From: Trichaptum fuscoviolaceum
Taxonomy: Eukaryota > Basidiomycota > Agaricomycetes > Hymenochaetales > Trichaptaceae
Reading direction: 5' to 3'
Assembly: GCA_910574455.1 (NCBI GenBank)
Contig: CAJSYZ010000003.1
Coordinates: 868,001 to 932,000 of the forward strand
Length of the DNA: 64,000 bases
Below, piece after piece: positions 10,045 through 21,107 of the stretch. The notes below the pieces were generated by a model. That model saw only the letters and a program-made list of their open reading frames with translations, was not told where the DNA came from and did no database searches. The position numbers were made by a program, and so were the translations under genes. Positions within the stretch are counted from its first letter, which is position 1. Each line of letters opens with the position of its first letter.

Positions 10045-11935
10045 ATGACTCCAACTCTGGTACTACCACACGTTGTTGACCAAGTCTACGATCACACTGC
10101 CCCGTGCTCCTCAGGCTGTTCTCGATGTTTTGAAATCTTACACAAATCTCCAGAAGCGCGATCAGGAGGTGCATCTCCGTCAAACTCGCTTTCTATCTTT
10201 GATGGTCCTTCCCCGTCTGCTCCCCGATTAACGCAGGAACAGGTATAGCTGGCTCATCTTCTACAAATGGCGGGTTGGATGTCGCCCTCGGATGATTCGT
10301 CAAGACTGTGAATGGCAAGCCATCGATATCCACCGCCTTCGTAGCAGCTCGTGCCACGGGTTTCGTCATTTCTCAACATGCTAACACAACCTCTGCGGGG
10401 TCTCGCCCCACGCTTCCGCTTTTGCCAAATGCCTTGCAGGCCACTGCATGCCTCCTGCTCCGCCAGCACCTTAACGTCCTCTGCTGACCGCTGGGCGGAC
10501 ACCCGCTCCCAAGCCGCCTGCCTGTCCCTGAACTCAGCTCTGCTGTTTTGCGCGCACCCGTCAGAGCTCATGGGCCGGATCAAAATAATGTGCGCCCGCC
10601 GGGTCTTGACCAAGAACGACCCATAGCGATACGGAAAGACTCTCTGTTGACCCGTGATCAGGTTGAGCATCAGCGAGGCCAGCCATCCAAACCTACTGCC
10701 GTCCAAGCCTTCACCTGCGACTTCTCAACCAGCCAGTCAATCCGTCGCAGGTTCAACCGGTGCTCTTGCTGGACCATCATCGGTTAAATCGCTGAAGCCT
10801 ATGAATAAACTTTCAAAGGATAATGCTAATCAACAGCCGGCGATTGTGACTGTGACTTCGGCGGATGATGGCAGGGAGTTGCTGCAACCGCGGAGTTGGA
10901 GAAGGCGAGGGAGAAGGATTGGAGGATCAGCACCATGTCAGAGGCACAGATCATGGACAAGACGAGAAGTGTGGTCAGTCCCGACAATCCGAAGTTGCAA
11001 TATAGCAAAACTAAGAAGGCTGGTCAAGGGTGAGTATAAAACTGATTCACTCTGAAATTATTATCTAAATGAGTTCTTCAGTGCAGCTGGGCAGGTCTAT
11101 GTTGCAAAACATCCTGTAAATGGCAAAAAAGTTGTGGTCAGGGAGATCGATCTCTCCCGCCAGCCGCGCATCGAGCTACTTTTCATCGAAATTCTCATTA
11201 TGAAAATATCTTAGCACCCCAACATTACTGATTACCTTGAAACTTATCTTGTCAAAAAGAATGGTCGTTATGGAATTAGTGGAAGGTGGTGCTCGCATAG
11301 ATATCATTGAGAATAATCAACCAGAAGAGGAACACATCTCTAGTATTTGCCTTGAGGTATGCATGCTTCATTATGTATCATTTTGAATCTGCTTTAACTA
11401 TAGTCTGTCTAATTTCTAAGATGTGCAAGGGCTCTGTCATCTTCACGAACAGCATATTATTCATCGTGATAGCAAGTCGGTTACTTGCTTTTTAAATGCA
11501 CACAGTTGTGTCAAAATCAGTGGGTTATCCCGTAATGATTATCTCCCAACTTGCTGAAGAGGGTACTTTGTTACTTGCAGCCGACTTTGGTTTCTGTGCC
11601 AAACTTACGGACCAGAAATCAGTGCGCATCAATGGTTGACACCCGTACTGGATGGGTCCGGAGGTTGCCAAACAAAAAAGGTTGACATCTAGTAGTCTCT
11701 CGGTATCATGGTTATCGAAATGATTGAGACTGAACCTCTATACCTGGACAAGGAATTGCTGAAGGTCTTGTACCTCATTGCTACAAATGGAACACCTTCT
11801 CTTAAGACACCCGATACTATTTGTAGGGAACTGAAAAGCTTTCTGAGTGTTTGCTTGTGTGTCAATGTTACAGTCAGGCCTTCGCAAACAAGCGATTGGA
11901 CGTATGTGAATGCACATTTTTTTCATTGGTCTTGC
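10045..11935 (+). pseudogene. Decayed Ste20/PAK-type protein kinase
   Basis: Pieces of a p21-activated kinase follow in the right order but in shifting frames. First comes the end of a p21-binding domain (PQAVLDVLKSYTNLQKRD, about 10105-10160). Then a Ser/Pro linker, then the pre-kinase segment MSEAQIMDKTRSVVS (about 10935), a 53-nt intron with gtgagt (11031 on), and the kinase N-lobe GQGAAGQVYVAKH. The VAIK lysine is replaced (VVVREIDLSRQPR). A stop follows at the end of the N-lobe, before HPNITDYLETYLV. The catalytic loop is frameshifted and reads HRDSKS with the conserved Asn lost. DFGFCAKLTDQKS is kept, a stop interrupts the activation loop before PYWMGPEVAKQK, and the C-lobe MVIEMIETEPLYL to CRELKSFLSVCLCVNV ends it. 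Introns are retained, so it was copied from DNA, not from mRNA. It cannot encode an active kinase. Confidence 0.8.
10350..10790 (+). repeat. Segment duplicated at 12590-12950
   Basis: The block containing GCGCACCCGTCAGAGCTCA, AATAATGTGCGCCCGCCGGG, CGGAAAGACTCTCTG and GTGAGGCCAGCC-like text recurs, diverged, at about 12590-12950. In one frame both copies give a similar Arg-rich then Ser/Pro-rich peptide (SEAS-LNL, SSPATSQ). It lies inside the linker of the broken kinase, which suggests a rearranged or chimeric locus. Confidence 0.6.
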
Positions 11936-12978
11936 TAATGTTCTCTGCGGTATAGCAAGAGTTCTTGAAGAAATACAGCAGGCGAAGGAGTTCGAGCGGT
12001 CGAACAACCTTCGGACATCAATCAGGACGCTTGAGAGGCAACTTATGGTCGCAAAGAAGAAACTCGAGAAGGAGGTGGAGGAGGGAGCATCTAGGCGACA
12101 TGCTTTCTCACCATGCTTCGTGCGCAGACGCTTTCCGATGACATCAAAAGGTCAAGAGCAAGCGCTCGGTATACTAAACACCAGGTTGTTGAGTGGCAGC
12201 GCAAAGCCGAAGTTTGTAAGGAGACATTTGAGGAGGAGAGGGCAGTCATGATGCGGGAAAGACAGAGAACGGAATCAATGCAGTAGAAATTGGAAGATGC
12301 GCAGACCAGAATAGGCGCACTCTCGAGGTAGAGTAGACGAAGGTTCGCAAGGTTGGGGCACTGCTTGAAGAGTCTAAATCGAAAACCTTTGGATCGGAAT
12401 CGGTGCTCGAAAACAAGAGAGTGTTAGTCCGAGTTGGGAAAGAGAAGCACAGAGGAAATCCGGTGGTTTGTATGTTTGAAAGAAAAAGGTGAGCAGAATG
12501 ATTGATACGCTCTTGATGACGAGACGAAGGTTCGTGAAGTTGAGGGTCTGGTCGGAGGGTCACAGGCGAAAGCCTCTGGATTACAGTTGCCACATGCAAA
12601 GGCGAGTTGCAGGCCTGCTCCGTCAGCACATCATCGTTATATGCTGACCACTGGGTGGCCCGCCCCTCGCGCTCCAAAGCCGCCTGTTCCTGAACATGCA
12701 CTCAGATTGCCGAGTTGCGCGCACGGGTCAGAGCTCAAGGGGCGGATCGAAATAATGTGCGTCCGCCGGGTCTTGACAAGAGCAAACCGTATTCAAGTTG
12801 CTACGGAAAGACTCTCTGCGGACCCACGATCAGGACGAGCGACAGTGAGGCCAGCCGTCTGAACCTCCCGGCGTCCATGTCTTCACCCGCAACTTCTCAA
12901 TCAACCAGTCGACCTGTAGCAGGTCCAGCTGGTGAGCTTTCCGGGTCAGATGGGCGTGTTGGAGTGCATGGGCATTGA
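11936..12978 (+). pseudogene. Fragment of a coiled-coil protein gene, frame-broken
   Basis: Directly after the kinase tail the plus strand encodes Glu/Lys/Arg-rich coiled-coil peptides in several frames: ARVLEEIQQAKEFERSNNL, then RTLERQLMVAKKKLEKEV, then LEDAQTRIGAL, then a second copy of the block at 10350-10790 ending in a Ser/Pro-rich stretch near 12930. Stops at about 12284 and 12330 break it. I do not recognise the parent protein. The left part could equally be a divergent extension of the kinase locus. Confidence 0.45.
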
Positions 12979-13274
12979 TATCAAATTAATGTAGCTTGTT
13001 AAGATACACATGTAATGAGTGGTGGCTTTGACTTCTATACTGAATCTGCTGATGAACTTATCTTGTACTTGCCATTTTACTTGAACTGTGCACGCTCGTG
13101 CTTAAATCTCACTTGAGCCTGGCTTAGCGCCTGATGTGTAACTTTCCTCCTTATGCACTGATTTTGTCCTGAAACGCCGTGTTCTAAGGCCATCAGGCAG
13201 CCAGGCAACACTTCAACCCATTTACTACTAGTAAGGAACTTGAAGCTTCAGGACAGCCGCCGTACTAGTAAGCG

Positions 13275-13476
13275 ATTCCTGATGTATTACACTTGAGCAC
13301 TGAAATCCTGACTTGCATTCTGATGCACTGAGAGACGGCTTGCATCCTGAAACACTCCTTATTTTAGTGAGATAAGGCAATCAGTGTATTTTCAGACGAA
13401 GTAGCGACCCTTCAGACAGGTGCCAGCCAAATCAGGACGCGTCAGTCGCTGTAAGCAAAAGGAAGTTTCCCTGATG
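13275..13476 (-). repeat. Terminal repeat related to the left end of the 54.7 kb element
   Basis: Read on the minus strand from 13476 this begins CATCAGGGAAACTTCCTTTT and continues with blocks also found at 54712-54915: AGGACGCG or its variant, ATTTGGCTGGCACCTGTCTG, AAGGGTCGCTACTTCGTCTG, AAATACACTGATTGCC and CAGGATGCAAGCC. The match covers about 200 bp. It lies immediately right of the PAK/coiled-coil debris. A matching left end was not found by eye. Confidence 0.75.
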
Positions 13477-15057
13477 TACACGGGTTTCGTCTACTTCCAT
13501 CCAATCTTACGTATGTTATGCACTACCTAAAGTGATATGGATGGAGGTGGACGACTCGGAGTGGGAGGAGGCGCTATATAGGAACATGAGGATCATCTGT
13601 TGGTAACCGTCAACTTAAACCATCGGACTAGGACGGCGAAGACTTGAAGTACCGCAAGCAGTAGCCTGAGGACGTCTGGATTGTATGTATATTGCCGAGT
13701 CTTGAGAGCGCTACTACTAGTAGTAGGTCTGAGGTTTCTTTCTTGTCCGTGGTCGGTGTTCAGTGTTTGATGATTCGCGGCCAACCCTCCTGCGAACTTG
13801 AATCGGGCACAGTCACCCAGACCCTTATGCTTGTGTACACCTGCTTTTTTGTAAAGTGTTGACCGCGAGCCTGAGATACTGGACATCCATCCGGCCTAGG
13901 ACGCGACGATTCGGAGTAATTGGGATCTGCATATTCTGTACATACGCACGGATCATGGTGCAATAGTTGAGTTGTGTATGATCTACATATACATACATAC
14001 GGAAATGTAGAAATATAATCATGAATCAGGCTTGAGCGTTGGCGTTGGCGTCGATGTTGGATGGGCCTCCTAAGCTTCGTATGTAGTATTTTCTACTAGA
14101 TCAGCGATAAATGAGAGCCCAAAGGCAGCCGTATAAGAAACAAGAGTGGTGATGGCCCGGGAGCGTGATTATCCGAGTCGCTAATGGGTCTGTGCTCGGA
14201 TGCTTCGTGCGTGTGGCCATGGCATTGAACTGGCGAACTTGCGGAGACAGATAATTGGTCGGTTTAGTAGATGTTATGTATGTTGTGCGTAAATCTGTGT
14301 AATTAATCAGGAGCATCGCATTGGGCGTGTTCTGGATTCATACCGTCGTGATTTATGTAATGCTGGTCACCGTACGGGCCAGTCAATGCACATTGCACAT
14401 TGCCTCGTAATATTGGGCGCTTATTTATCAAGTTGTGGAGCTGAGAAGGTCCATAATTCGACTTGCAGTTTGCAGTTTGCAACATTCACAAACCCTCTTC
14501 TACTCTATGCACATAATCTGTGGAGCAGAACCGTGACACCCTTTGTACGGTAGATGAACTCAGTTGGGCATGCCGGTATGCAAGAAGATTGAAGGTGCGC
14601 AGTGAGCACATTGGGCAAGGTGTACGCGTACTACGTGATCAATCATTAGCCCAACTTGAAGCTTCCCGGAACCACTACAGCAGGCAGGAAATAGCAGCGT
14701 GCTCGATATGGCGAGTAACCCCATATGCCACGCGCCGGAGTCAGACGAGTAAACCTCGGGAGTCCCCTCGCGATAGAAATATCTGCGCGCGGACTCGGAC
14801 CTGGAACTTGGCCCGAGAGTCCACCTGATTCATGGGAGCTATGTACTAGTAGCCCGGGCGACGAACATCCGTATGTCCGTCTTTCTATTGCACCGATTGA
14901 ATCATTGGCTCTCAGATCACCATCCTCCTTCCTCCTACTTCCTTCGTTTTACTGCGGCGAGTTGGTATAAATGAGCAACCATGCTGACCCCTTCCGCCGA
15001 CCAGCGAATTTTACCCCGCACTCGATACATTGCAGCGCCATCCGAGACTGAGGCACG
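13477..15057. other. Intergenic and upstream region of the bZIP gene
   Basis: No gene is supported. Words of the ACTACTACTAGTAG type occur at about 13710. The right part is the presumed promoter of the bZIP gene, with a TATA-like element at about 14967. The frame at 14520-14828 has no recognisable features. Confidence 0.5.
14965..14971 (+). promoter_or_regulatory. TATA-like element upstream of the bZIP gene
   Basis: A TATAAAT hexamer-type sequence in GGTATAAATGAGC lies about 90 bp upstream of the bZIP start codon, a distance usual for basidiomycete promoters. Placement is by sequence only. Confidence 0.4.
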
Positions 15058-17447
15058 ATGTACGGACTCGAGAGCTCACCACTGTCCATCGAGGCTGCTT
15101 GGGAACACTCTCACCATTCGCACCAACAACATCATTCGCAGCACACCCTAAGCCACCCTTTGCCAGTCGCAAACCATCAGCGCCTCCAAGAATCTAATCA
15201 CTATCAATTCGGCTACAGCACTGCCTTCCCGCAGTACACCATCCCGCCCATTTCGCCCCTCTCGCCATCCACTTCCTCCATCTCCTCATCGTCGAGCGCA
15301 GAGCCGACGACGCCGCTCGGCGCTGATTACATGCGCCGTGCCTTTGGCAGCTTTGACTCCTCCCTTAACGCCCACTCAAACGCCAACGGCGGCGCCCGAG
15401 GCATCGACCTCGACGCGACGGCCTGCCTGCCCAGGCACCAGCTCTTCGACTTCGACTTTGCCTCGCACCTCGCCCACGGCGGCCCACCCTCGCCCACAAC
15501 GTCCATCGACTCGGGCTCAGTGCCGCTCATGGCGCCCACATCGCCCATGGCCGCCGTCTCTGTGCCCTCCAACATCTTCTCCACCACCGACGCCGACGAC
15601 GCCGAGCTCGACGACGACACCTCCTCGCCTGCACCACCCGCACCTCGGCCCACATCAGCAAAACGCTCAGCGACAGCGACGAAAAAAGCACGCGCGAGCA
15701 CCAGCATCTCCACAAAAGACTTCGTCCCGCCCGACGTCACGGGCCTCTCGAAGCGCGAGGCGCGCCTCGTCAAGAACCGTGCGGCGGCCTTCCTTTCGCG
15801 CCAGCGCAAGCGCGAGGAGTTTGAGTTGATGGAGATGTGCGTTCCTTTTGTTTCCCCCCCTAAAACTCGCAATGCTAATGCAAAACTCCGCGAACAGCCG
15901 TGTCGCAGAGCTTGAACAAGAAAACGCGCGTCTCAAATCACTCGTCGACAACCCTTCCTCTTCTTCCTCCCCATCCACCTCACCCACCACCTCCCATTCA
16001 ACGCCATCATCATCGACTCCATCTCCAGAAATCGAACAACTCCGCGCGCAGCTCGCCGCCGCGCGGCAGCGCGAGAACGAGCTCGCGGAGCGCCTCGAGC
16101 GCGTCAAGTACCAGGCGCAGCGCGAGCAGGCGCGTGAGCGGGAGGAACTGGTGCGGTTACGCGCTTTAGCTGCGTCATCGACCTCTAGTGCGAGTGGGAA
16201 TGAGGGTGAAGGAAGAGATGAAGGGGTCGTGGTGGAAGAAGAAGAAGAACACGAGCGGGAGAGTAACACACCGAGTAGCGGGGCGAGCACACCCGCGAAC
16301 GCGGTGAAGAACCTGCTCGCGAACCCGAGGAGTGGGGCGAGCCTGGGGTTGATGGTATGTTTCTCGCTTTTCTCTTCTCATTCCTCCTATTCCATCGCTC
16401 CTCTCTCAGTGAAATCCATCTAATTCCAACGTACAGGTCCTCCTCTGCGCACTCCCATCTCTGCTCTCCTCCCATTCCGCCACCACTGCCACCACCTCAT
16501 CCACCTCCGCACTGCCGACAGCTTCGTCTTTCCCCGACGTCCACCCCACTTTCGGTGCGTCGTCGTCCGCGATGCTCCCGGGCCCAACGACAGAAAGCGC
16601 GCTGGACTGGGAGTTCGACTGGGCGGGACGGCCACGCGCCGCGCGTTCGTCCTCGCGGCCCTCTCCTTCTTCTTCTTCTTCTTCTTCTTCTTCTTCTTCT
16701 TCTTCTTCGTCTTCTTCGTCGTCGTCGTCGACTGCCATCTCGAATGCGCACGCCCGATTGTCGGAGATGGATCATGATGTCACGGTCGACCACGTCGTCG
16801 GGGCGTCGGGACGAGGATGGACGAAACTCGAATTCGACGCGGACGAAGCAGACGCGGACGCGGACGCGCTGGACATTTCGTTCGAAACGCGCCGCGGCCG
16901 TGCGGGCGACGGGAGTGGAAGAGTAAGGGTGCGCGTGCACTCTTCGTCACAACACCAACACCAACACCAACACCAATACCAACACCACCTGCGCGGGCAG
17001 CAAAACCAAAACCAACTCTCGCTATCGCTATCGCTACCAGCACCCGGCGACGACAGCGAAGAGAGTGACAACGAGAGGGAGGACCTCGGACCGTTCCTTA
17101 CCTCCTCTTCCTCCTCCTCCGCATCTCGTGGTCAGACAATATCGGAGGGTCTGAACCTCGGGTTCGGACTGAACAACTACAATAACTACGGCCTGGACGG
17201 TATGAGCTCAGACATGGGCATGGGCATTGACTCGATGCACAACAGCTTGGGAATGGGCGTGGGCATGCCCATGCCCATGCCTTTCAGGACGCCCGACTAC
17301 GGGCTGGACGCCGCACCATCCTCACACGCACACGGCGAGACCGCGATGAGGCGCAGGGTGCGCATCGCGCTCGCGAGTCTCCCACACGCAGGCGCGGAGG
17401 GCGGCGAGTGGGATGTTCAAGTTGTTGAGGTCCGACCCGTTTCATGA
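15058..17447 (+). CDS. bZIP transcription factor with a possible membrane segment
   Basis: Three exons, 15058-15836, 15898-16354 and 16437-17447, close in frame to 748 residues. Intron 1 (61 nt, gtgcgt...aacag, with a GCTAATGC branch-like motif) splits the bZIP. The basic region is KREARLVKNRAAAFLSRQRK (about residues 230-250), carrying the N-x7-R DNA-contact pattern, and the zipper continues across the splice as RVAELEQENARLKSLV. An N-terminal His/Gln/Ser/Pro-rich region resembles an activation domain. After a second coiled segment (LERVKYQAQREQ) comes a hydrophobic stretch, LGLMVLLCALPSLLS, which spans the second splice junction. Poly-Ser, His/Gln and Met/Gly repeats follow, and a conserved-looking tail (VRIALASLP...GGEWDVQV). 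The protein should act in the nucleus; the hydrophobic stretch raises the option of membrane tethering. I cannot assign an ortholog name. Confidence 0.92.
16664..16733 (+). repeat. TTC/TCG microsatellite coding poly-Ser
   Basis: An uninterrupted run of TTC units passing into TCG units lies in exon 3 of the bZIP gene and encodes a polyserine tract. On the other strand it yields long Glu/Arg-rich open frames, which are artefacts. Confidence 0.9.
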
Positions 17448-20184
17448 GCCTGAGGCGGACGGACTGCTTGCTGACAAAAAAATTCTCGTTTTTTTCTGGG
17501 TTTCGACGATCCGTCCGCGTTCTCCATTTTCCTTTCGTCTTCATTGGTTTCTATTTCTATCCATATCATGTCATACCCCTATCCTTCATTATTATTCTTT
17601 TGCTTTATCCCCTCCTTCGCTTTCGTGTTTTCCTATCTCATGATACCAAGTCTCCGTCATATGGCCCCGGGTGCCTATGGCTTGCAGTATGTCCCGTCCT
17701 ACCTACCTATCCGAGTCCTTGTTTCATTATCTGTTTTACTCCGCGCTGTCACGGTACTTTTCACAATTCCGATTCTCCCAATGTTTTTACAGTATCGACT
17801 CTCCCTGCTCAAACAATGCCTCAGCCGTTGACCACTCTGTACTATCTCCTCCTATTTTATCGACTAAACGTATCTCAGAAATGCATATTCATGTACATGT
17901 ACAGTAAGATGTATGAGGAACTTGAACGGAACCTCTGTTTCATTGCTAAAGGCCTCTGACTCGGAGTAAAGCACTGATGCTATGTAGATCGACCGACAAC
18001 CGACATCTGCGACATAAGGATCAGCACCCATTCACTTTTTGCATCCCCGAGATCGGCCCACGTATTCAGTCCATCTGATTGGTATTTACTATTTACCGGG
18101 GGGAATGCGGGGAAACTTGATGCTTGAAGTGTATTTTTGGAGTTCGGAAGACGCCGAACTTCAAGTTCAACGAAGATGCCAGTGCACGTGCCATGATGAC
18201 TCGGAGCACGTGGTGTGAAATCCAGGTCTCGCGGAGTGGCGCTTCTTCCGAGTCTTTCTTACTCTCGGCCATCATGTACGTCTCCGACAGCTTGAGTACA
18301 CCGTCAATTCACCTTGCAAAGGTCTCATATACGTACCTCAAAGTAATATACTGCGATTAAGTTGGGGCAATGCAGAAGTGAGTAATGCTTCCCAGTCTAT
18401 GTATGATCTTGGACGACTTTTCTGTCTGTGCTACATTGACTCGGACTAACCTCGACTTTGCACGATCTTCGAATCTCAATATCATGCAGCGACTGACTAG
18501 AATACGAGGATACGCCTGTGTTTACACTTTGCAAGCAGCAGATATTTTCTTGTACTAGTCCGAAGCGCAGCTCGCCCCTCACAAACTTGGTTCGACTGAG
18601 TGCAAAGCACCCAACAAGCTTCTACTTCCGTCCGATGACCTCCGGGCCCGGACGTTTCGACAACTTTATTCAACACACGTTCCTGATAGCCCAAGATTGG
18701 CGCTCTACGGCCGTGACCACTGACATCGTTTGAATCTCGGACTTTCCTGGACATCGACCGCCCATCGCCAGACCATCGGTCGTCTGCTAATCTCCGCACA
18801 ACCCCCCCCCTTCCTCAATAGTTGAGCACGCCCCCATGATTCACTTCGGTCGACTCTGCCGGAAGTTCTAACAGGGTTTGTATTGTTATCCTTGAAATCA
18901 TCCTCGGTTAATGTCCACTTTCTGTTCAGAGAGTATTGTGACTACTAGCACCGATAGAATTCCCGGTCCTGAATCCACTCCTTCCATAGTCTTGCACCCC
19001 GGACGTCCGACAGGGAGAATTTTCGCGAGAATTGGACTGGACAGCCGTGGACCTTCGTCGTGGCCACGATCCGGGGACTGGGGATTCTAGCTTTGCATTT
19101 GCCATATGTGGGTCTTGATTCAGTTCACATGGCTGCGAATTACCGAGACACCTTTATAGGTGTCCTGGGACAATGGCTTCAGACAGCAACTTTCAAGTGC
19201 TTGTCCTCGGGAGCTGAGGCTACCTTCGTATGAGACAACTGAGTCAATGTTCCGAAATACTTGTTGTTACGACACTCACCCAATGCTGCTTGATTCAAAG
19301 ATTTGTTTGTGGACAATCTATCTTCATGATATATACCGAACATTCCAGGGCGCGCAAGTATCGATTACCAGCTACAAATTATTCTCTCTTACTGACTAAA
19401 TGAGTAGCTGAACTAATGCGACCAATATGTATAACGACTTCCTTCCATGCCTTTCCGGATTTGCTCCACAACCCGCACGGTCGTGATTGTCCAGGATTGG
19501 CCCCCTGTGGTAGTTACCATGATCACGCTCAGCGATGAATTCTCGGGCATATCCTAGACAATTTAACCATTGCCAAACCCCTGGATATCTGCCAATCCCC
19601 CACATCCCACAGATCAGGACGACGTCCTATCCGTCCCCAGACAACCACAGGAATTACCTGGTCCTGTGCATGGGTTCCTCGGATACACCTCTCGTAAACT
19701 GCCCTTGAGCGTTAATCCATCGGGGCATTCATAGTGTCGCAGTCTGTAGACTCTGTACGGAGACAACTCTTCTGAGTCCCATCTGACTCATATGGCTGAT
19801 GACCAGGGTAAACTTCGCAAGAACCTGCTTCCTGCTTTGGGACTTCCCAGTTCAGGGCCCCGGACTTGAGCGTGCGCGGGGGGAATAACGTGCTGGTTTC
19901 CATATGTGGGTCGAAATTCATTCAGTTTATATACTTTGTCCTTGAATTATCTACCAAAGCATCTTTATAGTTACCGAGATTCTTAACGCCGGCGTAATGC
20001 TCTGCCCAGCGGGTCAAAGGTTGTACGGGAGTTTCCTCTGATACAGTCCAATCAAACGTGTAGTATGGCACTGCTTGTCTTGGAACTATAGCGTGATATG
20101 GCTATTCAAAGTGGCTGTCTTATAGGACCAACAGAATTGAAGGATCCGCCCATTCTCTCACTTTTGTTAAATACTGCTCATTCG
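17448..20184. other. 3' region of the bZIP gene and intergenic DNA
   Basis: The first 500 bp are pyrimidine-rich and probably contain the bZIP 3' UTR. A word-type sequence CGCCGAACTTCAAGTTCAACG occurs near 18150. No conserved coding segment was recognised in the rest. Confidence 0.45.
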
Positions 20185-20189
20185 GCACG

Positions 20190-21018
20190 TGTCGAGATCC
20201 CGGGCTCCTTTTCTCATTTCCCGCACTTTCCCGCCAAGGATCCCGACATGAGCAGACAATCCCGCGGGGAGAATCCCGCCATTGGATTCCCCGCGCGAAA
20301 CCCCTTTCCCGACTCGCACGATCCCCCGCAAGATCCCCCGCTCACGTGACCTATCCCGCACCACCGTCCCGACCACCATGCACGCATACACACATTCATT
20401 TACGACGACCCGCCACGGCACACGTACATTCACTTATCAACATACGCTCATTAATCCGTTAGTACCTCAAGGTGACGACCTGCAACAGTCTGGCATACCT
20501 AGTCTGGCTAGTCGCGGCCCCGGACCGGACGCTGACGTCCACGGACAGGCCGTAGCCATCTGGAGAGACGGGATAGACATGCCTAGCAGTGCGGTCGTAG
20601 CATGTATCGTTTGTAGTAGATAGGTGCGCATTGCGCAAGGACACTTAGCGTAGATTAACTATACAGTCTTTACGAAGTAGATAAATAGCTGTAGGCATCG
20701 TAAGGAGCACCCCACTTTTGACCTCTTGTGGAGTGCTTCCTTAGGTGCGATCTCTCTCTTTTCTCCTGTGTAGTTAGTTGCGCAATACTTACTTGTGGAG
20801 TGCTTCCTTAGGGATCCGCTTACTTGACGTTCAAAGCAGTGAAGAGTCCTAGCTGGCCTTGAGAATCCCGCGACGCGCCTGGATAGAATCCCGCGCGTTT
20901 CCCGCCTGAATTCCCACGCTCGTTCCCAGTCGCGGATCCAGATTCCCGAACGCGGGTTCTTGTCGCGAATTCCAGTTTCCCGAACTGTTTCCCGCTACAA
21001 TTCCCGACGGTCGTAACA
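20190..21018 (+). repeat. 5' LTR
   Basis: 829 bp, TG...CA termini, matched almost base for base by the 3' LTR. The interior is rich in ATTCCCG and ATCCCGC units. Confidence 0.97.
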
Positions 21019-21107
21019 TTAGGTCAAAAGTCCTGGCTCACCGCCGCTCGGACTCGACACCCTCACGCTCTTTACTTCTACCCCCGCACCCGTACCGCCG
21101 ACCAGCG

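Noticed and set aside
16172..16940. Long minus-strand open frames rich in Arg and Glu opposite the bZIP gene
   Set aside because: They mirror the poly-Ser microsatellite and other low-complexity codons of the plus-strand exons; no family features.
20167..20644. Open frames inside the LTR on both strands
   Set aside because: Identical frames occur in the 3' LTR; they lie in regulatory repeat sequence and have no known retroelement product.
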